64,000 nt of DNA from Actinomadura violacea (lineage in GTDB: Bacteria > Actinomycetota > Actinomycetes > Streptosporangiales > Streptosporangiaceae): NCBI RefSeq assembly GCF_017573465.1, contig NZ_JAGEPF010000019.1, positions 185,543 to 249,542 of the forward strand, written 5' to 3'. The notes below the pieces were generated by a model. The model was given only the letters and a program-made list of their open reading frames with translations, ran no database searches and had not been told where the DNA came from. The position numbers were made by a program, and so were the translations under genes. Positions 59,017-64,000 of this stretch are shown one piece after another (position 1 is the stretch's first letter; every line of letters begins with the position of its first letter).

Positions 59017-60111
59017 ATGAGGGTTGTCCTGGCCGGCGGCGGCACCGCCGGACACATCGAGCCCGCCCTGGCTCTCGCCGACGCGCTGCGCCGCAACGAC
59101 CCCGAGACGGGGATCGTCTGCCTCGGCACCGAACGCGGCCTGGAGACCCGGCTGGTCCCGCAGCGCGGCTACGAGCTCGCACTGATCCCGCCGGTCCCGC
59201 TGCCGCGCACGCTGACCCCGCAGCTGCTGTCGGTCCCGGGCCGGCTGCGCGGCGCGATCAACGCCGCGGCGAACGTCCTCGACCAGGCCAGGGCCGACAT
59301 CCTGGTCGGCTTCGGCGGCTACGTCGCGACCCCCGGGTACCTGGCCGCGCGCAAGCGCAAGGTGCCGATCATCGTGCACGAGGCCAACCCGAAGCCGGGC
59401 CTGGCCAACAAGCTCGGCGCCCGCTTCACCGACCACGTCGCGGTGTCGCACCAGGACTCGCCGCTGCCGAACGCCACCTTCGTCGGGATCCCGCTGCGCC
59501 GCGAGATCGCGGCGCTGGACCGGCTGGCGATGGGCGACAAGGCCCGCTCCTACTTCGGCCTGCTGCCCGACCTGCCGACCCTGCTGATCTTCGGCGGGTC
59601 GCAGGGCGCGCGCTCCCTCAACCAGGCCGCGGTGGCCGCCGCGCCGTACTTCCGGCAGGCCGGCATCCAGGTGCTGCACATCGTCGGGCCGAAGAACACC
59701 GAGGAGCCCGAGCCGGCGCAGGGCGGCCCGCAGTACGTCACCATCCCGTACTGCGACCGGATGGACCTGGCCTACGCCGCCGCCGACATGGCGATGTGCC
59801 GGGCCGGCGCGATGACCTGCGCGGAGCTGGCGGCGGTCGCGCTGCCGGCGGTGTACGTGCCGCTGCCGATCGGCAACGGCGAGCAGCGGCTGAACGCCGA
59901 GCCGATCGTCGCGGCGGGCGGCGGCATGCTGGTCGACAACGCCGAGCTGTCGCCGGACTGGATCGCCCGCAACCTGCTGCCGGTGCTGGCCGACCCGGGA
60001 CGCGTCGCGCACATGTCCGAGGCGGCCGGGCGGATGGGCCGCCGGGACGCCGACGTCGCGCTCGCCCGGATGGTGTACGACGTGGTCCGCGCGGCGGGCG
60101 CCGCCCGATGA
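59017..60111 (+). CDS. murG: UDP-GlcNAc:lipid I N-acetylglucosaminyltransferase MurG
   Basis: A 364-aa GT-B glycosyltransferase. G-loops: LAGGGTAGHIEPALALAD (near residue 5) and VGFGGYVATPGYLAA (near 92). IIVHEANPKPGLANKL, LLIFGGSQGARSLN (near 190), and CRAGAMTCAELAAVALPAVYVPLP (near 260; the glutamate binds UDP-GlcNAc) complete it. It makes lipid II. ATG 59017 is chosen, 12 bp after GAGGAG; the TTG at 59005 is directly against the binding site and less likely. Confidence 0.95.
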   Translation: MRVVLAGGGTAGHIEPALALADALRRNDPETGIVCLGTERGLETRLVPQRGYELALIPPVPLPRTLTPQLLSVPGRLRGAINAAANVLDQARADILVGFGGYVATPGYLAARKRKVPIIVHEANPKPGLANKLGARFTDHVAVSHQDSPLPNATFVGIPLRREIAALDRLAMGDKARSYFGLLPDLPTLLIFGGSQGARSLNQAAVAAAPYFRQAGIQVLHIVGPKNTEEPEPAQGGPQYVTIPYCDRMDLAYAAADMAMCRAGAMTCAELAAVALPAVYVPLPIGNGEQRLNAEPIVAAGGGMLVDNAELSPDWIARNLLPVLADPGRVAHMSEAAGRMGRRDADVALARMVYDVVRAAGAAR

Positions 60112-61529
60112 GCCTGATCGATCCCGGCGAGGTCGTCCCGGCCGGCGAGCTCGGCCGGGTCCACTTCATCGCCATCGGCGGCGCGGGCATGTCCGGCATC
60201 GCCCGGATCATGCTGCGCCGCGGGATCGCGGTGTCCGGCAGCGACGCGCGCGACTCCGAGCTGCTCGGCCAGCTCGGCGACCTCGGCGCGAAGGTGTTCG
60301 TCGGGCACGACGCCGCGCACGTCGGCGACGCCGACACCGTCGTGGTGTCCACCGCGATCCGCGAGTCCAACCCGGAGCTGGTCGCGGCCCGCGAGCGCGG
60401 GCTGCGCGTGCTGCACCGCTCGGCGGCGCTCGCCTCGCTGATGGCGGGGCGGCGCGCCGTCGCGGTCGCCGGCACGCACGGCAAGACCACGACGACGTCG
60501 ATGCTGACGGTCGCGCTGCAGCACGCGGGCGCCGACCCGTCGTACTGCATCGGCGGCCAGCTGGTCACCACCGGGCTCGGCGCCGACGAGGGCACCGGGG
60601 ACGTGTTCGTCGCCGAGGCCGACGAGAGCGACGGCTCGTTCCTCATGTACAGCCCGCGCATCGCGGTCGTCACCAACGTCGAGGCCGACCACCTCGACAA
60701 CTACGGCGGCTTCGAGATGGTGAAGGAGAACTTCGCCAAGTTCGTCGACCGGATCGAGCCGGGCGGCACGCTCGTCGCCGGCGCCGACGACCCGGTCGCG
60801 ATGGAGCTGGCGGAGCGCGCGCGGGCGCGCGGGCTGACCGTCCGGACCTACGGCGAGGCCGAGGGCGCCGACCTGCAGGTGACCGGGTTCACCCCGCGCG
60901 GCCTCGGCTCCCGCTTCGTGATCGAGGGCGCCGGCGAGGTGGCGCTCGGCGTCCCCGGCCGGCACAACGCGCTGAACGCGGCGGCGGTCGTCGCGGTCGC
61001 GCAGGCGCTCGGCGTCGGGGACGCGGCGGTGCGGGAGGGGCTCGCCGCGTTCGGCGGGGCGATGCGGCGGCTGGAGCGCAAGGGCGAGGCGGGCGGCGTC
61101 GAGGTGTTCGACAGCTACGCCCACCACCCGACCGAGCTGACCGCCGACCTCGACGCCACCCGCGACTACCTGGGGGAGAAGGCCGCGTCCGGCGGCGCCG
61201 CGGGCCGGATCGTCGCGGTGTTCCAGCCGCACCTGTACAGCCGCACCCGGTTCTTCGCCGCCGAGTTCGGCGCCGCGCTCGGCCTGGCCGACGTCGCGGT
61301 CGTGCTGGACGTCTACGGCGCCCGCGAGGACCCCGAACCCGGCGTGACCGGCGCGCTCGTCGCCGACGCCGTCCCGGCCGGCACCGAGACCGTCTACGCG
61401 CCCGTCCGCGACGAGGTCCCGGGCCTGGCGGCCTCGCTCGCCCGTCCCGGCGACGTCGTGATCACGCTGGGCGCCGGGGACGTGACCGCGCTCGGCCCGC
61501 TGGTGCTGGAGCGGCTCGCATCCCGCTGA
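60108..61529 (+). CDS. murC: UDP-MurNAc:L-alanine ligase MurC
   Basis: A 473-aa Mur ligase, first amino-acid-adding step. FIAIGGAGMSGIARIML (near residue 18), P-loop VAGTHGKTTTTSML (near 121), ADESDGSFL and VTNVEADHLDNYGG (near 185), VFDSYAHHPTELTADL (near 335) and FQPHLYSRTR (near 368) are all present. The ATG overlaps the murG stop (ATGA). Gap of 85 bp to ftsQ. Confidence 0.96.
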   Translation: MSLIDPGEVVPAGELGRVHFIAIGGAGMSGIARIMLRRGIAVSGSDARDSELLGQLGDLGAKVFVGHDAAHVGDADTVVVSTAIRESNPELVAARERGLRVLHRSAALASLMAGRRAVAVAGTHGKTTTTSMLTVALQHAGADPSYCIGGQLVTTGLGADEGTGDVFVAEADESDGSFLMYSPRIAVVTNVEADHLDNYGGFEMVKENFAKFVDRIEPGGTLVAGADDPVAMELAERARARGLTVRTYGEAEGADLQVTGFTPRGLGSRFVIEGAGEVALGVPGRHNALNAAAVVAVAQALGVGDAAVREGLAAFGGAMRRLERKGEAGGVEVFDSYAHHPTELTADLDATRDYLGEKAASGGAAGRIVAVFQPHLYSRTRFFAAEFGAALGLADVAVVLDVYGAREDPEPGVTGALVADAVPAGTETVYAPVRDEVPGLAASLARPGDVVITLGAGDVTALGPLVLERLASR

Positions 61530-61614
61530 GAAGCGGGCCGGGCCGCCGCCGGGAGGACACGCCGCCGCGCGGCCGTTCGGCACCGGGCGGCCCGATCACT
61601 GCCAAGCTGGGGTC

Positions 61615-62376
61615 ATGACCGAGGCGCGGACGGATCAACCGGACGGCGGGACCGAGGATCCGGCGGCCGGACCGGAGCCCGCCGCCGGCCGGCCCCGCGG
61701 GGGCCGCTGGAAAGTGATCTTCGTCGCGCTGCTCGTGGTGGCCGCGCTGGGCGCGGTCGGCTGGGTGCTGCTCGGATCGAAGCTGCTGGTGGTGCGGCAT
61801 GTGGAGGTGAGCGGCGCCGCGCTCGCCCCGCGCGACCGGATCGTCGCCGCCGCCGGGATCCGCCTCGGCGTCCCGATGGCGCGGCTGGACACCGGCGCGA
61901 TCAGGGCGCGGGTCGAGCGGCTCCGCGAGGTCGAGTCCGCCGAGGTCAGGCGGGCGTGGCCGGCGACGGTCCGGATCGTCGTGCACGAGCGCGTCCCGGT
62001 GGCGACGCTGGAGCGCGGCGGCCGCTACCAGCGGCTCGACCGGTACGGGGTGACCGTGGCGGACGGGGCGACCCGCCCGGCCGGGCTCCCGGAGCTCGCC
62101 GTCGCCTCGCCCGGCCCGTCCGACCCGGCGACGCTCGCGGCGCTCAAGGTGCTCACCGGCCTGCCGGACCGGCTGCGCGGCCGGGTCACCGAGGTGGAGG
62201 CCGCCGGGCCGGCGGCGGTGACGCTGCACATGAAGGGCGGCCTGACGGTGACGTGGGGCCCGCCGGAGCGCGCGGCGGAGAAGATCAGGCTGCTGGACTC
62301 GCTGGAGCGCAGCCCGTCGGGGCGGTCGCTGCACGGCGTCGACGTCAGCTCGCCGGAGGTCCTGATCACGCGCTGA
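61615..62376 (+). CDS. ftsQ: Division protein FtsQ
   Basis: A 253-aa bitopic protein. A 35-residue acidic/Pro cytoplasmic tail is followed by a transmembrane helix (VIFVALLVVAALGAVGWVLLG), then the POTRA domain (LLVVRHVEVSGAALAPRDRIVAAAGI to WPATVRIVVHERVPVATLE) and the FtsQ beta domain ending LHGVDVSSPEVLITR. It scaffolds the FtsL-DivIC complex. A CAAGCT (61603-61608) 6 bases before the ATG may be a weak -10 of a leaderless start. Confidence 0.92.
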   Translation: MTEARTDQPDGGTEDPAAGPEPAAGRPRGGRWKVIFVALLVVAALGAVGWVLLGSKLLVVRHVEVSGAALAPRDRIVAAAGIRLGVPMARLDTGAIRARVERLREVESAEVRRAWPATVRIVVHERVPVATLERGGRYQRLDRYGVTVADGATRPAGLPELAVASPGPSDPATLAALKVLTGLPDRLRGRVTEVEAAGPAAVTLHMKGGLTVTWGPPERAAEKIRLLDSLERSPSGRSLHGVDVSSPEVLITR

Positions 62377-62607
62377 CCGGCCCGGAGAGCGGCCGAATGT
62401 CAAGCCGTTCGGGTCCGGTGCGTGTGTCGCGGCGATTCCGGGCGTCCGATGGGGCACGCTGGGAAGGTCGGCCGGAGTTCGGCCGGCCTGGACGGACCGG
62501 AGGGGCGGGCGGCGGTGCACTGAGCGGCAGGCGGCGGACGCGTCCGTCGCCAACCAGGGCAAACCCGTGCCCAGTGCGACACGCCGGTGGAGTTCGGGGG
62601 AGGTTAG

Positions 62608-62637
62608 TTGACCCTGGCGGTAAGGCCGCCCTACTGT
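62608..62637 (+). promoter_or_regulatory. Strong candidate ftsZ promoter
   Basis: TTGACC (62608-62613), 18 bp, TACTGT (62632-62637). It is the best promoter match in the window and would give a 5' leader of about 185 bases. Confidence 0.65.
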
Positions 62638-62670
62638 CCGTATCAGTCCTCAGGTTGACATAACTGTAAG

Positions 62671-62683
62671 CCTCAAGTTGAGG
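62671..62683. promoter_or_regulatory. Palindrome CCTCAA-G-TTGAGG in the ftsZ leader region
   Basis: A perfect 6-bp inverted repeat around one G, with related half-sites next to it (CCTCAGGTTGA at about 62648-62658, GGTTGAGGGT further on). It lies just after the TTGACA at 62655, so could be an operator over a second promoter. Confidence 0.45.
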
Positions 62684-62827
62684 GTGAGGGTTGAGGGTGG
62701 CTCGGATCGACGGTCGGTTCCGCCCCCGGCCCGCGCCGGAAATGCACACAGGTCAGGAAACTCCGCGGCGGACGGTCGAAAGACCGGACCGGCGGGTCGG
62801 ATAGAGCGAGCGGAAAGGCCCCTCGTC

Positions 62828-64000
62828 GTGGCAGCACCGCAGAACTACCTCGCGGTCATCAAGGTCGTCGGCATCGGCGGCGGCGGCGTCAACGCCGTCA
62901 ACCGGATGATCGAGGAGGGACTCAAGGGCGTCGAGTTCATCGCGATCAACACTGACGCCCAGGCGCTGCTGATGAGTGACGCCGACGTGAAGCTGGACGT
63001 GGGCCGCGAGCTCACCCGCGGCCTCGGCGCCGGGGCGAACCCGGACGTCGGCCGCAAGGCCGCCGAGGACCACCGCGAGGAGATCGAGGAGGTCCTCAAG
63101 GGGGCCGACATGGTCTTCGTCACCGCCGGTGAGGGCGGCGGCACCGGCACGGGCGGCGCGCCCGTGGTGGCCAACATCGCCCGGTCGCTCGGCGCCCTGA
63201 CGATCGGCGTGGTCACCCGCCCGTTCAGCTTCGAGGGCAAGCGCCGCGCGATGCAGGCCGAGGCCGGCATCGAGACGCTGCGCGACGAGGTCGACACCCT
63301 CATCGTGATCCCCAACGACCGGCTGCTGTCGATCTCCGACCGGCAGGTCAGCGTGCTGGACGCGTTCAAGGCCGCCGACCAGGTGCTGCTGTCCGGTGTC
63401 CAGGGCATCACCGACCTGATCACCACGCCGGGCCTGATCAACCTGGACTTCGCCGACGTCAAGTCGGTCATGTCCGGCGCCGGCTCGGCGCTGATGGGCA
63501 TCGGCTCCGCGCGCGGCGACGACCGCAGCGTCGCCGCCGCCGAGATGGCGATCTCCAGCCCGCTGCTGGAGGCCAGCATCGACGGCGCGCACGGCGTGCT
63601 GCTGTCCATCTCCGGCGGCTCCGACCTCGGCCTGTTCGAGATCAACGAGGCCGCGCAGCTGGTCTCCAACGCGGCCGCCCCGGACGCCAACATCATCTTC
63701 GGAGCGGTCATCGACGACGCGCTCGGCGACGAGGTGCGGGTCACCGTGATCGCGGCGGGGTTCGACGAGGGGCGCCCCGCCCGGCCGGCCCCTGAGCCGG
63801 AGACCAAGCGCGCCGCCCCGCCGCCGCGCCCGGTGCCGCCGCCCGCCGCGCCGCCCGCACCCGCCAACCCGATCCCGAGCCGGGTCGGCCGCTCCGACAC
63901 CGGCCCGCAGCAGGCCGCGCCGCAGCAGTCGGTCGCGCAGGCCGCCGCCGCACCGCAGCCCGCGCAGCCGCTGGCCGCGCCCGTCCCGGCGCCCGCGCCG
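62828..64000 (+). CDS. ftsZ: Cell division GTPase FtsZ (3' end outside the window)
   Basis: The first 391 codons are present. The tubulin-like GTPase shows IKVVGIGGGGVNAVNRMIEE (residue 10 onward), NTDAQALLMSDADVKLDVG, the G-box GEGGGTGTGGAPVVA (near 102), RPFSFEGKRR (near 137), NDRLL and the T7 loop NLDFADVKSVMSG (near 208) with its catalytic aspartate. The core ends near residue 315 (RVTVIAAGFDE), and a long Pro/Ala/Gln-rich linker runs to the window edge; the C-terminal peptide binding partner proteins is not included. GTG at 62828 starts a normal N-terminus (AAPQNYLAVIKVVG). Confidence 0.97.
   Translation, partial: MAAPQNYLAVIKVVGIGGGGVNAVNRMIEEGLKGVEFIAINTDAQALLMSDADVKLDVGRELTRGLGAGANPDVGRKAAEDHREEIEEVLKGADMVFVTAGEGGGTGTGGAPVVANIARSLGALTIGVVTRPFSFEGKRRAMQAEAGIETLRDEVDTLIVIPNDRLLSISDRQVSVLDAFKAADQVLLSGVQGITDLITTPGLINLDFADVKSVMSGAGSALMGIGSARGDDRSVAAAEMAISSPLLEASIDGAHGVLLSISGGSDLGLFEINEAAQLVSNAAAPDANIIFGAVIDDALGDEVRVTVIAAGFDEGRPARPAPEPETKRAAPPPRPVPPPAAPPAPANPIPSRVGRSDTGPQQAAPQQSVAQAAAAPQPAQPLAAPVPAPAP

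Larger units (their letters stand above)
62377..62827 (+). other. ftsQ-ftsZ intergenic region (regulatory)
   Basis: About 450 bp with no convincing gene. It holds the ftsZ promoter at 62608-62637, a palindrome at 62671-62683, a TTGACA at 62655-62660 with no matching -10, and a two-box TGGRR pair with 10-bp spacing at 62450-62464. Multiple ftsZ promoters here are known for Streptomyces. Confidence 0.6.

Overview
The window is very GC-rich actinobacterial chromosome. GTG starts, ATGA/GTGA stop-start overlaps, meso-diaminopimelate-type MurE, an F420-type oxidoreductase and the gene order (aroC-K-B-Q, pepP-efp-nusB, then moxR/DUF58/transglutaminase and mraZ-to-ftsZ) fit a filamentous actinomycete, possibly Thermomonosporaceae/Streptosporangiales-like. 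That placement is inference; no rRNA or tRNA gene is present to fix it. I saw no tRNA, rRNA, CRISPR array, IS element or integrase.

Layout. (1) 1-13.1 kb, accessory metabolism: the tail of an acyl-CoA ligase; cytosine permease and deaminase (codBA); a TetR/NAD(P)-binding protein pair around a double operator; an ABC-2 exporter followed by a DesK/NarL-type two-component system; an aminotransferase; carbamate kinase and a barbiturase/cyanuric-acid-hydrolase-family ring-opening enzyme; an SseB-like protein; and a phytanoyl-CoA-dioxygenase-like protein. (2) 13.2-20.5 kb: a single-chain bacterial-type glycyl-tRNA synthetase (GlyQ-GlyS fusion), a DUF2332 protein, an acyl-CoA ligase and an MFS exporter. 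(3) 20.5-28.6 kb: an unusual biosynthetic locus. A minus-strand HK97-fold, encapsulin-like shell protein is followed by a strong hairpin and three near-identical six-codon mini-ORFs (MRTTPW, MRTPPW, MRTKPW), each with its own Shine-Dalgarno sequence. Divergently, a tightly coupled plus-strand operon encodes an 83-aa protein, a LanM-like lanthionine synthetase, a DegT-type aminotransferase, a sulfotransferase, an SDR and a nitroreductase. (4) 28.7-38.8 kb: shikimate genes aroC-aroK-aroB-aroQ, then an inserted block (TetR, hotdog thioesterase, enoyl-CoA hydratase, F420-type oxidoreductase, Tat-exported amine oxidase), then pepP-efp-nusB. (5) 38.9-64 kb: methyltransferase, dinB, DUF3040, the minus-strand moxR-DUF58-transglutaminase operon, and the division/cell-wall cluster mraZ-rsmH-ftsL-ftsI-murE-murF-mraY-murD-ftsW-murG-murC-ftsQ-ftsZ, with ftsZ cut by the window edge.

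How it fits together. The dcw genes make UDP-MurNAc-pentapeptide and lipid II (MurE, F, D, C, MraY, MurG) and the septal machinery that uses it (FtsW, FtsI, FtsL, FtsQ, FtsZ); four MraZ-type boxes lie over the mraZ promoter. The cytosine and barbiturase-family genes suggest scavenging or oxidative degradation of pyrimidines or related ring compounds. The shell protein plus RiPP-like tailoring genes, with the tiny tandem ORFs, is the most promising candidate for an undescribed system.
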